DNA of 64,000 nt, taken from NCBI GenBank assembly GCA_040880285.1, contig JBBDIT010000050.1:1-64000 (forward strand). The letters are read 5' to 3'. Origin of the DNA: JANQJA01 sp040880285 (GTDB lineage Bacteria; Pseudomonadota; Gammaproteobacteria; Pseudomonadales; Azotimanducaceae). Both the position numbers and the translations under genes were made by a program. Below are positions 43,568-50,969 of this stretch, piece after piece; within the stretch, counting starts at the first letter, position 1; every line of letters begins with the position of its first letter. The notes under the pieces are model-generated. The model was not told the origin of the DNA. It worked only from the letters and a program-made list of their open reading frames with translations, and ran no database searches.

Positions 43568-45295
43568 TTGACTCAATCCAGCCCGGCTAGTCCGCGAGAT
43601 GTCGCGCAATTAATCTTTGAAGGATTTGATCTGTACCGGGAAAAATTCCGAAAAATCAGCCAGGGAGCCAGGATACGGTTTGACCGAGCCGACTGGCTTG
43701 CAGTACAGCAGGCATCCATGGACCGAATTGAACTATACGATGCCTGCGTCGCGTCCATGGAGGCATCCCTCATTCGCTTGCAGGGTGACACACCATTGCC
43801 GCTTGACGCCTGGGCTGACGTCAAAGGCGAGTTCGAGGGCCTGGTCAGTAGCCGCAAGGATTTTGACCTGGCTGAGACTGTCTACAATACGATCTTCAGG
43901 AAAGCATTTGCTCGCCAACACCTGTCTGATGATTATGCGTTTGTCACTGAGACCATAACCAATCCGCCGGAATTCGACGTAGAAATTGCCTATCTGTTGG
44001 GGCCGTCACGTGACCTGTCGGGCCTCCTGCGGGAAATCCTCGAAAGCTACGAGTTTGGCATAGCCTGGTCTGATCTGGAGCACGATGTGAATCTGATGGT
44101 GTCGACGATGAAGTCGTCGATCCCGTTACTCAGGATGCCCCGGGATATTTCATTCGAAATGCTAAAAGCGGTGTTCTATCGCAACAAGGGCGCGTACCTG
44201 ATTGGACGCATGTATGTCGGTGAGCATTTGTTTCCCATTGCGATTCCAATCCACAACACCGGGGATGCCCTGTATGTGGATACGATCATCTGGAATGACG
44301 ATGATCTCAGTATCATTTTCAGTTTTACGCGATCCTACTTTATGGTCGATATTGATTATCCCAATCAGATGGTTGAATTCCTTGGTGAGCTCTTGCCGAA
44401 CAAAAAAGTGTGGGAGCTTTACACTGCGCTCGGATTTTACAAACATGGCAAAACAGAATTCTATCGGGGCTTCCTGGATCACCTGGACAATTCCCAGGAT
44501 CAATTTGTCATTGCTCGTGGCATCCGGGGGCTTGTGATGAGCGTGTTTACGCTTCCATCTTACCAGACAGTCTTCAAGATCATCAGGGACAAGTTTTCAC
44601 CCACCAAGAAGGTAACACGCCAGCAGGTCCGGGATGCCTACTACCTCGTCAAGACGCATGACCGGGTCGGGCGCATGGCTGACACGCAGGAATTTTCCAA
44701 CTTTATTTTCCCGAGAGCACGATTCTCACCGGAACTGATTGAAGAGCTGATCAAAGAGTGCGCCTCTTCGATTGAGCTCAATGACGATCAGATCATCATC
44801 AAACATCTTTATACCGAGCGGCTGATGACACCGCTCAATCTTTATATTGAGAATGCCAGTGATTTTGAACTGGAACAGGTGCTGGATGAATACGGAAACG
44901 CGATCAAGCAATTGGCGGCGGCTAATATCTTCCCGGGAGATATGTTGTTGAAAAATTTCGGTGTCACACGACATCGGCGCGTGGTGTTCTACGACTATGA
45001 CGAAATCTGTTATCTGACGGACATTAATTTCAGGGACATTCCCGAGTCCCGCTCAATCGAAGATGAGATGTCTTCGGAACCCTGGTACAGCGTCGGCCCT
45101 TACGATGTATTCCCGGAAGAGTTTGAAAAATTCCTGTTCAATTCACCGAGACTCAAGCAATTGTTCAAGGAAAATCACGGTGAATTATTCACTGCGGCTT
45201 ATTGGCGTGGTTTGCAGGACCTGATCCGTGATGAGCAGGTAATGGATGTCTACCCCTACAGGCGCAAGCGCAGCTTCAAGCGGATCGTAACTTGA
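43568..45295 (+). CDS. aceK: Isocitrate dehydrogenase kinase/phosphatase
   Basis: AceK reversibly phosphorylates isocitrate dehydrogenase and so directs isocitrate to the glyoxylate shunt during growth on acetate or fatty acids. The protein has 575 residues, close to the 578 of E. coli, and starts with a regulatory helical part (AQLIFEGFDLYREKFRKI). The kinase-like part includes FKIIRDKFSPTKKVTRQQV and FGVTRHRRVVFYDYDEICYL with the catalytic Asp region. The start is a TTG at 43568 preceded by GGGAG; the ATG at 43554 is out of frame. No aceA or aceB is adjacent, so it is not in the classical aceBAK operon. Its end overlaps the convergent hotdog gene by 20 nt. Confidence 0.95.
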   Translation: MTQSSPASPRDVAQLIFEGFDLYREKFRKISQGARIRFDRADWLAVQQASMDRIELYDACVASMEASLIRLQGDTPLPLDAWADVKGEFEGLVSSRKDFDLAETVYNTIFRKAFARQHLSDDYAFVTETITNPPEFDVEIAYLLGPSRDLSGLLREILESYEFGIAWSDLEHDVNLMVSTMKSSIPLLRMPRDISFEMLKAVFYRNKGAYLIGRMYVGEHLFPIAIPIHNTGDALYVDTIIWNDDDLSIIFSFTRSYFMVDIDYPNQMVEFLGELLPNKKVWELYTALGFYKHGKTEFYRGFLDHLDNSQDQFVIARGIRGLVMSVFTLPSYQTVFKIIRDKFSPTKKVTRQQVRDAYYLVKTHDRVGRMADTQEFSNFIFPRARFSPELIEELIKECASSIELNDDQIIIKHLYTERLMTPLNLYIENASDFELEQVLDEYGNAIKQLAAANIFPGDMLLKNFGVTRHRRVVFYDYDEICYLTDINFRDIPESRSIEDEMSSEPWYSVGPYDVFPEEFEKFLFNSPRLKQLFKENHGELFTAAYWRGLQDLIRDEQVMDVYPYRRKRSFKRIVT

Positions 45296-46067
45296 AAATT
45301 GCGGTGTGGCGTAACCTTGCCACTTCAGTTTTGTCTTCCGCCCAGACTGAACCATCGTTGACAATGTAGTGATGCCCGTTTCTTTCAAATGTGTCGGTAC
45401 AGTGACCAGTGACGGTGAATGCCTGGCCAACATAGGCGGGTGCCAGATGTTGGATCTGGCTACTCGTATGGATCGCAGGACCATAGGTAAAGCTGTGATG
45501 TAACAGGTAGATCAGACGCCCGGCAATCCAGGCCGGATGACAGCGGGCATCTGCGCCATGAAACAGCGGGTTATTATCCTGCAGGGTCTCATCAATAAAT
45601 GTTGCATGGTCCGCATACGAGAAGGGCACCGTCATAGGAACAAGGTCTTTGCCACGGGGCGCATTGTCGAGGGTCAACGGTGGCGCATCTAGCGCCGTGG
45701 GCTTTCCAGCTTGCCAGCTGGTGGCAGTAAGGTCTTGCAAAAATGGCGCCTTGCCTGGACCTGCTTTACCGGCCAGACACACCTCGGAAATACTATTGGT
45801 AACCGTAAAGTCTTCTCCGGCGATGTTCACCGTCATCAGGTCGCCGTCATAAGTGGGTCGCTTGAAAGTGATCGACACCCAGCCGGAGTCGATCCAGTCA
45901 TCACCATGCAGCTGCGTAAAAGCGCCCGTGGTCCAGCCATAGACATGGATACCACCGACCAGGGCACCACGGAAACCGTGTACTCTTCCTCCCGCTGTAG
46001 AATGAATCGGGTTGTCGGGACGGGCGGCATCCGGGTCCTTGAGAAATGCGCGGAATTGGTGGTGCAT
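45276..46067 (-). CDS. Double-hotdog protein (acyl-CoA dehydratase/thioesterase-like)
   Basis: A 263-residue protein that appears to contain two hotdog-type halves. The first includes GRVHGFRGALVGGIHVYGW and WVSITFKRPTYDGDLMTV; the second includes HPAWIAGRLIYLLHHSF and HLAPAYVGQAFTVTGHCTDTFERNGHHYIV. The repeated pattern of a His/Gly segment followed by a strand-rich half is like MaoC-type hydratases and double-hotdog thioesterases acting on CoA esters. Catalytic residues cannot be assigned confidently. AGGGA precedes the ATG. It lies 14 nt downstream of the alpha/beta hydrolase gene on the same strand, so the two are probably an operon in acyl-CoA or ester metabolism. Confidence 0.7.
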   Translation of the reverse strand: MHHQFRAFLKDPDAARPDNPIHSTAGGRVHGFRGALVGGIHVYGWTTGAFTQLHGDDWIDSGWVSITFKRPTYDGDLMTVNIAGEDFTVTNSISEVCLAGKAGPGKAPFLQDLTATSWQAGKPTALDAPPLTLDNAPRGKDLVPMTVPFSYADHATFIDETLQDNNPLFHGADARCHPAWIAGRLIYLLHHSFTYGPAIHTSSQIQHLAPAYVGQAFTVTGHCTDTFERNGHHYIVNDGSVWAEDKTEVARLRHTAIFKLRSA

Positions 46068-46081
46068 CGTGTCCCTTATCG

Positions 46082-46801
46082 TCAGTGCGTATGCGCTGTA
46101 AGGAAAGTGATAATACGTTTGACAGCAGCGTCCAGTTCCCCTGGCTCTTTCCAGGCTTCGATCAGCTCTGCGTTCGGCGCCAGTCGGGCGATTTCCCTTG
46201 ACGTTGATTCCGGATGATAAAGATCACTACCCAGTAACACCAACATCGGTGTGGTGCAGTTTTCAACGAACTGACGATCGACGCTGAACACGAAATCCCC
46301 GTCGTACATATTTGAGCGAAACGCCTCCAGAGCTGTCTGGCTGACATCCTGCCGGGATGCCTTGAGCTTTTCTGCCCAGCCGTCAAACATGTCATAGAAG
46401 GCCTTTCGATTATCGTCATATCCGATGGGTTGTTGCAGGACGGCTGAGGCAACCCGGTCAGGCACCGCTTGCACAACCCCCAGGCAGTAGGGCCCGCCGA
46501 TGCAGCCGCCCAGCAAGTGACACCGCTCAACCTCCAGGTGATCCAACAGCTTGATATGGTCAGAGGTATAACTGTGCCAGCCGTCGCTTGCTGTAATGGG
46601 CGCCTTTGATGCGCCTGCATTGCGCTGGTCCATCGCGATGACTTTAAAATGTGGAGAGAGAACTTCAATGGGGTTCCAGCCACCACCTGACCAGAACGAA
46701 ATTGCCGAACGCATACCGCCGGGCGCGAACAGGAGAATAGGGAATCCTTCTCCGTATATCTCATAGTGAAGCGTGAGGTCCTGATCCTGGAATACTGGCA
46801 T
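46082..46801 (-). CDS. Alpha/beta-hydrolase fold protein with a Cys nucleophile
   Basis: A 239-residue alpha/beta hydrolase. The oxyanion region is LLFAPGGMRSA, then VIAMDQRNAGAS, then the nucleophile elbow LLGGCIGGPYCLG, where the usual Gly-X-Ser-X-Gly is Gly-Gly-Cys100-Ile-Gly. A Cys at this place is known in dienelactone hydrolase and some relatives. A likely acid lies in VLLGSDLYHPES; the C-terminal His is not certain. The ATG at 46801 has GGGAG about 10 nt upstream and starts just before the first strand; an in-frame ATG at 46834 is possible. It is the first gene of a pair with the double-hotdog protein. Reaction and substrate are unknown. Confidence 0.82.
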   Translation of the reverse strand: MPVFQDQDLTLHYEIYGEGFPILLFAPGGMRSAISFWSGGGWNPIEVLSPHFKVIAMDQRNAGASKAPITASDGWHSYTSDHIKLLDHLEVERCHLLGGCIGGPYCLGVVQAVPDRVASAVLQQPIGYDDNRKAFYDMFDGWAEKLKASRQDVSQTALEAFRSNMYDGDFVFSVDRQFVENCTTPMLVLLGSDLYHPESTSREIARLAPNAELIEAWKEPGELDAAVKRIITFLTAHTH

Positions 46802-46892
46802 AAGCTGGGCTCTCCCTGGTCGTTTTCTGATCACTGGCGTTCACCGAGTCTAGCGCGAAGTGTCCGGTTTCGTGAACCCGCGATAATATTGG

Positions 46893-46920
46893 TTGCGTCT
46901 GCCGGTCGGTCTGGAATAAT
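46893..46920 (+). promoter_or_regulatory. Candidate promoter of the cis-prenyltransferase gene
   Basis: A -35 TTGCGT (46893-46898) and a -10 AATAAT (46915-46920) are separated by 16 nt, 28 nt before the ATG at 46949. A five-codon frame (ATG at 46935) ends in a TGA overlapping that ATG and could couple translation. Prediction by eye. Confidence 0.4.
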
Positions 46921-46948
46921 TCGCCTTTCGCGTTATGACTGAAGCTGA

Positions 46949-47716
46949 ATGAATTTCCTGTCGATTGTCTACAAGCTGTACGAGCGACTCCTCTGGCGCC
47001 AGATCAGGGATGGCCGTAAACCCCATCATATCGGTCTCATTGTCGACGGCAATCGTCGGTTTGCCCGCGTCAGGGGGCTGGCAACCACTAACGAGGGCCA
47101 CAGCGCGGGCTCGGAGAACCTTGAGGATTTCCTGAACTGGTGCTGGCGACTGGATATCAAGATCGTCACGTTGTATGGCTTTTCCACCGAGAATTACCAG
47201 CGCAGTAGTGAGGAAGTCGACTATTTGATGGAGCTGATCTTGCGCAAGCTCAGGGAATTTCAGGTAGATCCGGTCATCAAGCAGGAAAGGGTGCGTATCA
47301 AGGTCATCGGACGGCGGGATGAGCTGTCAGACGAGATGATCGAGGAGATTCGCAAAGTGGAGGAGATGACCCGGGATCATGACAGGTTCATCCTCAACAT
47401 TGCCATCAGCTATGGTGGGCGTGCTGAAATCATTGACGCCGTCAAGAAGATCGCTGGCCAGATCCAGTCCGGCGATCTGGATGTCGATGAAATTGACGAG
47501 GAGTTGTTTGCCAGCTTCCTGTACACCGAGGGTCTGCCAGACCCGGACCTGATTATTCGCACCTCAGGTGAAGAGCGGCTATCCGGGTTTCTCTTGTGGC
47601 AGAGTGCCTACTCGGAACTCTATTTCACCGAGGTGTATTGGCCGGCATTTCGACAGATCGATTTCTGGCGGGCGATTCGCATTTATCAGCAGCGTGAACG
47701 CCGGTTCGGCAAGTAA
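46949..47716 (+). CDS. cis-Prenyltransferase of archaeal UppS type (polyprenyl diphosphate synthase)
   Basis: A 255-residue enzyme that would extend farnesyl or geranylgeranyl diphosphate with IPP to a cis-polyprenyl diphosphate. The catalytic Asp33 is in HIGLIVDGNRRFAR. Further conserved parts are TLYGFSTENYQRSSEEVDYL, LNIAISYGGRAEI, and the C-terminal DPDLIIRTSGEERLSGFLLW and SELYFTEVYWPAF with RERRFGK. The N-terminal extension (about 25 residues, VYKLYERLLWRQI) and the wording SGEERLS, QSAYSELYF and IYQQRERRFGK resemble archaeal enzymes more than bacterial UppS as I know them. It may make a carrier lipid other than standard undecaprenyl diphosphate, or be a second paralogue. It starts a + strand run of three genes. 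Confidence 0.85.
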   Translation: MNFLSIVYKLYERLLWRQIRDGRKPHHIGLIVDGNRRFARVRGLATTNEGHSAGSENLEDFLNWCWRLDIKIVTLYGFSTENYQRSSEEVDYLMELILRKLREFQVDPVIKQERVRIKVIGRRDELSDEMIEEIRKVEEMTRDHDRFILNIAISYGGRAEIIDAVKKIAGQIQSGDLDVDEIDEELFASFLYTEGLPDPDLIIRTSGEERLSGFLLWQSAYSELYFTEVYWPAFRQIDFWRAIRIYQQRERRFGK

Positions 47717-47811
47717 TTCTTTGCCAGAAGCCGTGTAATGCGGCGGTTCCTGACTTACAATTTCCATACAAATAATGGGTTGATTGTACCCGGCCACCGA
47801 AATAGCTGGTC

Positions 47812-47817
47812 TATAAT
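47812..47817 (+). promoter_or_regulatory. Isolated -10-like TATAAT
   Basis: A perfect TATAAT 46 nt before the FHA-GGDEF ATG at 47863; no acceptable -35 lies at 16-18 nt. It may be an internal promoter of the run beginning at 46949. Confidence 0.25.
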
Positions 47818-47862
47818 ACCGAATTGTCCCGGGAGGGCGTTGGCACAAGGCATTTCAGGTCT

Positions 47863-48762
47863 ATGGTCGAGAATACCCAGTATCGCGAAGCAACCAGGTC
47901 CGAAGAGACCCGCCAGGAAGAGAAGCGTCCCTGCCTCATCATGATCAAGGGGGATTTTATTGGCCAGGTGTATGAACTGACCAGCGATGTCACGATGATT
48001 GGCCGCAGCGATGACGTTGACCTGGTTGTGTCCGACATCAGCATCAGCCGCCGCCACGCCATGATTGTCAATCGTACCGAAGGCTTTCACTTATCTGACC
48101 TCGGCAGCACCAACGGGACTTCCCTCAATAAAGTACCGGTGACCTGTCCCAGCAAATTGGGAGAAGGCGACAAGGTGACCCTGGGTGAGGTGACGTTTAA
48201 ATTCAGCTACCAGGATGAGGATGATACGGAATATCACACCATGCTAAGAAACATGGCGATCAAAGACGGCTTGACCCGCGTCTACAACAAAAGATACTTC
48301 ATGGAAACGCTCGAGAAGGAGTTTGATTACAACAAGCGAAATCATTCTGGACTTGCGTTCGTACTGTTTGATATCGATCACTTCAAGGAAGTCAATGACA
48401 CTTACGGTCATCCCGCCGGTGACTTTATCTTGAAGCATCTTGCCCACCTGATTGAAAACGAAGCACGTGGATATGATCTGTTTGCGCGTTACGGTGGTGA
48501 AGAATTTGTCTTCATGATGCGAGGCGGAACCCTGGAGTCGGCGATAAAACTGGCGGAGCGGGTTCGAACAGTTGTCGAAGGACATACCTTCCACTATGAC
48601 GATCTTGACCTGAAAGTTACTGTATCCCTCGGTATATCCTATTGGGATGGCAGTGATGCCAGCGTGTTATCCGCCGACCAGTTGATCAGGGCGGCAGACG
48701 AGCAGCTGTATGAAGCTAAAAGGGACGGCAGGAACTGTATCAGGTACCTCACGGCATCCTAG
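47863..48762 (+). CDS. FHA-GGDEF diguanylate cyclase
   Basis: A 299-residue cytoplasmic signalling protein. Residues about 22-115 form a forkhead-associated domain that binds phosphothreonine peptides (TMIGRSDDVDLVVSD, ISRRHAMIV, DLGSTNGTSLN). Residues about 132-296 are a GGDEF domain: DGLTRVYNKRYF, the active site GGEEF (211-215), and the inhibitory RxxD (Arg202-Asp205) five residues before it. The protein should make c-di-GMP and be product-inhibited, with activity gated by phosphopeptide binding. The ATG at 47863 was chosen; an in-frame TTG at 47824 is possible. It lies between a cis-prenyltransferase and a polytopic membrane protein on the same strand. Confidence 0.9.
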   Translation: MVENTQYREATRSEETRQEEKRPCLIMIKGDFIGQVYELTSDVTMIGRSDDVDLVVSDISISRRHAMIVNRTEGFHLSDLGSTNGTSLNKVPVTCPSKLGEGDKVTLGEVTFKFSYQDEDDTEYHTMLRNMAIKDGLTRVYNKRYFMETLEKEFDYNKRNHSGLAFVLFDIDHFKEVNDTYGHPAGDFILKHLAHLIENEARGYDLFARYGGEEFVFMMRGGTLESAIKLAERVRTVVEGHTFHYDDLDLKVTVSLGISYWDGSDASVLSADQLIRAADEQLYEAKRDGRNCIRYLTAS

Positions 48763-48829
48763 CGCTGGTCCGGCATTGCAAATCCGGCGTATCCCGGTAA
48801 TGTGTGAGTGAAATCGCCGGGCTCCCCAA

Positions 48830-49837
48830 ATGACTGATGTACCTCAAACTGAAGATACTGCCAGAATCTGGCGCTCTCGCCTTTTCAGGCTGGCGACCTG
48901 GTTGGTTGCCTTTGGTTGTTTCTATCTTGTGTATACGCGGGTTGACGCGGCCGCGAGTCGCGACGGCCTGTCAGCGATAGAATACCTGGTGCGATTCTTC
49001 CGTGAGGCGAGCTGGGCGCATTGGCTGATGCTGATGATTCCCTACTCCTGTTTCTTTTTCCTGGTGGACTCCCACGCCACCTGGCGGATCATCAAGTGGT
49101 ATAACGCGCCAACCATCCGTCTTTCCAACGTATTACCGATTCGTGCCAGCGCTTATATCCTCTCCCTGGTGAACGAACAGGTGAGCAAAGGGGCAATGTC
49201 GCTGTACCTGCTGCGCCGGTATCAGGTACCTGTGTGGCAAGCGGTTTCTACGATGATCATGCTAGGGATGATCGAAGTTTACCAATTGATGATCTTCTCT
49301 GCGATCGGCGTGCTGGTTTACTACGACCTCGTCGTTGCGGCATCGACCGTATTGCCGCTAGCCAAAATTCTCGGAGTAGTCTATGCGGTGGCTCTTTGCT
49401 ACTTCCCGTTTCATATACTGTACTTCAACGGCACGCTGTTTCCGGCTTCAACGCTACGGGATCAGCCGTTATTGCACGCGTTTCGTAATGCACGACTGCT
49501 CGATTATTTCCTGATCCTGCTGTTCAAGGCACCTAACCTGCTGGCAGCCGTTGCGGTATACACTTTGGCGCTGGCATTGTTTAACGTGGATGTGGGATTT
49601 GGGCAGATGCTGGCGTTCCTGCCGATCATTTTTATCGCCGCTGCTTTGCCGCTACCTTTCCATGCGGGGGCACTGGTCTTGTGGACAGTACTGTTTCCCG
49701 AGTTTCCTGAAGTTGGCGCGTTTTCCCTGGTCATGCACACCTTCTTCGTCGTGTTCAATGCCCTGATCGGATTGGTCTTTTTGCCCAGGGCCAATAAGGA
49801 ACTCTTTGTCGAAGGCGCTACCAGAGCTTCCGTATGA
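48830..49837 (+). CDS. Polytopic inner-membrane protein, unknown (possibly YbhN/LPG-synthase-like)
   Basis: A 335-residue protein with about eight hydrophobic helices, a hydrophilic N-terminus of about 15 residues, and a charged stretch RRYQVPVWQ between helices. The conserved-looking stretch SAYILSLVNEQVSKGAMSLYLLRR, and a length and helix count near those of YbhN/UPF0104 proteins (transmembrane flippase-like relatives of lysylphosphatidylglycerol synthase), are suggestive, but I do not recognise a specific family. The 67-nt gap to the FHA-GGDEF gene and the same orientation suggest cotranscription. Its end overlaps the convergent CDP-alcohol phosphatidyltransferase by 20 nt. Confidence 0.7.
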   Translation: MTDVPQTEDTARIWRSRLFRLATWLVAFGCFYLVYTRVDAAASRDGLSAIEYLVRFFREASWAHWLMLMIPYSCFFFLVDSHATWRIIKWYNAPTIRLSNVLPIRASAYILSLVNEQVSKGAMSLYLLRRYQVPVWQAVSTMIMLGMIEVYQLMIFSAIGVLVYYDLVVAASTVLPLAKILGVVYAVALCYFPFHILYFNGTLFPASTLRDQPLLHAFRNARLLDYFLILLFKAPNLLAAVAVYTLALALFNVDVGFGQMLAFLPIIFIAAALPLPFHAGALVLWTVLFPEFPEVGAFSLVMHTFFVVFNALIGLVFLPRANKELFVEGATRASV

Positions 49838-50348
49838 CCGCAATGCCACGGTCGCTCATGGAAATGATGGTGGAGATGACAAGGATCCAACCAGCCCACA
49901 TGAAATAGTCTTCAGCGACAGGGTAGAACCCAAGGGCATGCTGCATGGATGGGAAGCCAGCGAGCACGAAATACGCAATGCCATTATAACGGCCGACCCG
50001 GCTTGCACGTAAAGGCTGGCCCGACAGCGCCCTTGAGTCCAACGTGTACTGGATAAAGGCTACCCCGACCAGTGGCGGCAGTATCCAGGGCACCATGCCT
50101 GACAGCGCAAGGGCAGCGAGGGTTGCCGTCACAAAAATCGCATCACTGCCATGGTCCAGCAACCCGCCAAAAGTGGATACTTGTCGGCGTCTCCTTGCAA
50201 GGTAGCCATCCGCCATGTCCGCTGTGACGGCGAGCAATATGACAATGGCGGAGAATAACCAGGCTTCTGATCGAATCAGCAGGAACGACGGTATCGCCAG
50301 CGCGAGTCTTGAGGCGGAAAGGAGGTTGGGGAGCGTGAGTTTGTCCAT
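49818..50348 (-). CDS. CDP-alcohol phosphatidyltransferase family protein
   Basis: A 176-residue integral membrane enzyme that condenses CDP-activated lipid or alcohol with an alcohol acceptor in phospholipid synthesis. The diagnostic motif D-x2-D-G-x2-A-R-x8-G-x3-D-x3-D is complete: Asp44, Asp47-Gly48, Ala51-Arg52, Gly61, Asp65 and Asp69. It is within the size of PgsA and PssA relatives, but the alcohol cannot be read. It begins MDKLTLPNLLSASRLALA, the amphipathic helix typical of this family. It is convergent with the polytopic membrane protein (20-nt overlap). Confidence 0.9.
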   Translation of the reverse strand: MDKLTLPNLLSASRLALAIPSFLLIRSEAWLFSAIVILLAVTADMADGYLARRRRQVSTFGGLLDHGSDAIFVTATLAALALSGMVPWILPPLVGVAFIQYTLDSRALSGQPLRASRVGRYNGIAYFVLAGFPSMQHALGFYPVAEDYFMWAGWILVISTIISMSDRGIAVIRKLW

Positions 50349-50416
50349 GGGATGGTTGTGGATGATAATGTCTCAGAGGCTGCAAACACAAACCGGACTA
50401 TCAGGAGCGAAAGGAC

Positions 50417-50488
50417 ATGGTCAGGAACATGGTCAGGAACATGGTCAGGAACATGGGCAGGAACATGGGCAGGAACATGAACAGGAAC
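50417..50488 (+). repeat. 12-bp tandem direct repeat with an ATG in every unit (six units)
   Basis: Units start at 50417, 50429, 50441, 50453, 50465 and 50477. The first three are ATGGTCAGGAAC, the next two ATGGGCAGGAAC, the last ATGAACAGGAAC. The unit is in frame with the following gene, reads (M-x-R-N)n, and each unit places AGGA shortly before the next ATG. A seventh ATG at 50489 begins the non-repetitive protein. Confidence 0.95.
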
Positions 50489-50965
50489 ATGGGCACGAAA
50501 AAGTGGCGCGCGGCATTGATTCTGGCAGTACCAGTTCTTCTTGGCATTGGCCCTTGTAGTTCGGGTCCGGCATTCCTGGAACGTATCCCGGGTGGTGTAC
50601 TGACCGGGAAAGTCGTTGGTGGTGAAATCAGCGACTGGTCGTTTGTTGAGGAGGTCCGTTTGTGTCAGATAGAAACCAGGCCCGGGATTCCGCACTCACT
50701 GACCGTCAATTGTTTTAACGATGGCCCGGACCTCTATGTGGGTTGTATGTCCTGTAGCGGTAAAACCTGGTCGACCTACATCAGTAACGACCCGACGGCC
50801 AGGATCAAGATTGGTGACGAGGTCTATCCAGTCACCATGAACCGGATGATGACTAAAGCTGAAATGCAGGCACCCTGGCGCAATCGTTGGCGCAAGACCC
50901 GCGGCAATGATGATGCGCCACCGATCCCCGATAGCTATTGGCTGTTTCAATTGACATCACGATAA
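50489..50965 (+). CDS. Exported small protein, possible split beta-barrel fold
   Basis: A 158-residue protein from the ATG at 50489, with a signal-type N-terminus (MGTKKWRAALILAVPVLLGIGPC). The body, CQIETRPGIPHSLTVNCFND, then LYVGCMSCSGKTWSTYISNDP, then RIKIGDEVYPVTMNRMM, recalls flavin-binding split-barrel proteins of the deazaflavin-dependent nitroreductase type. That is a hint from pattern only. The frame continues upstream through six in-frame ATGs of a tandem repeat that would add up to 24 residues (repeated Met-Val-Arg-Asn). The true start is therefore ambiguous, and several starts may be used. Cys residues near LGIGPC might suggest lipidation, but the preceding Pro does not fit a lipobox. 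NmrA-like gene follows after 4 nt. Confidence 0.65.
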   Translation: MGTKKWRAALILAVPVLLGIGPCSSGPAFLERIPGGVLTGKVVGGEISDWSFVEEVRLCQIETRPGIPHSLTVNCFNDGPDLYVGCMSCSGKTWSTYISNDPTARIKIGDEVYPVTMNRMMTKAEMQAPWRNRWRKTRGNDDAPPIPDSYWLFQLTSR

Positions 50966-50969
50966 CTCG

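Noticed and set aside
50417..50488. The 12-bp repeats (and the one at 29071-29120) as a CRISPR array
   Set aside because: Units are in tandem with no spacers and are too short.
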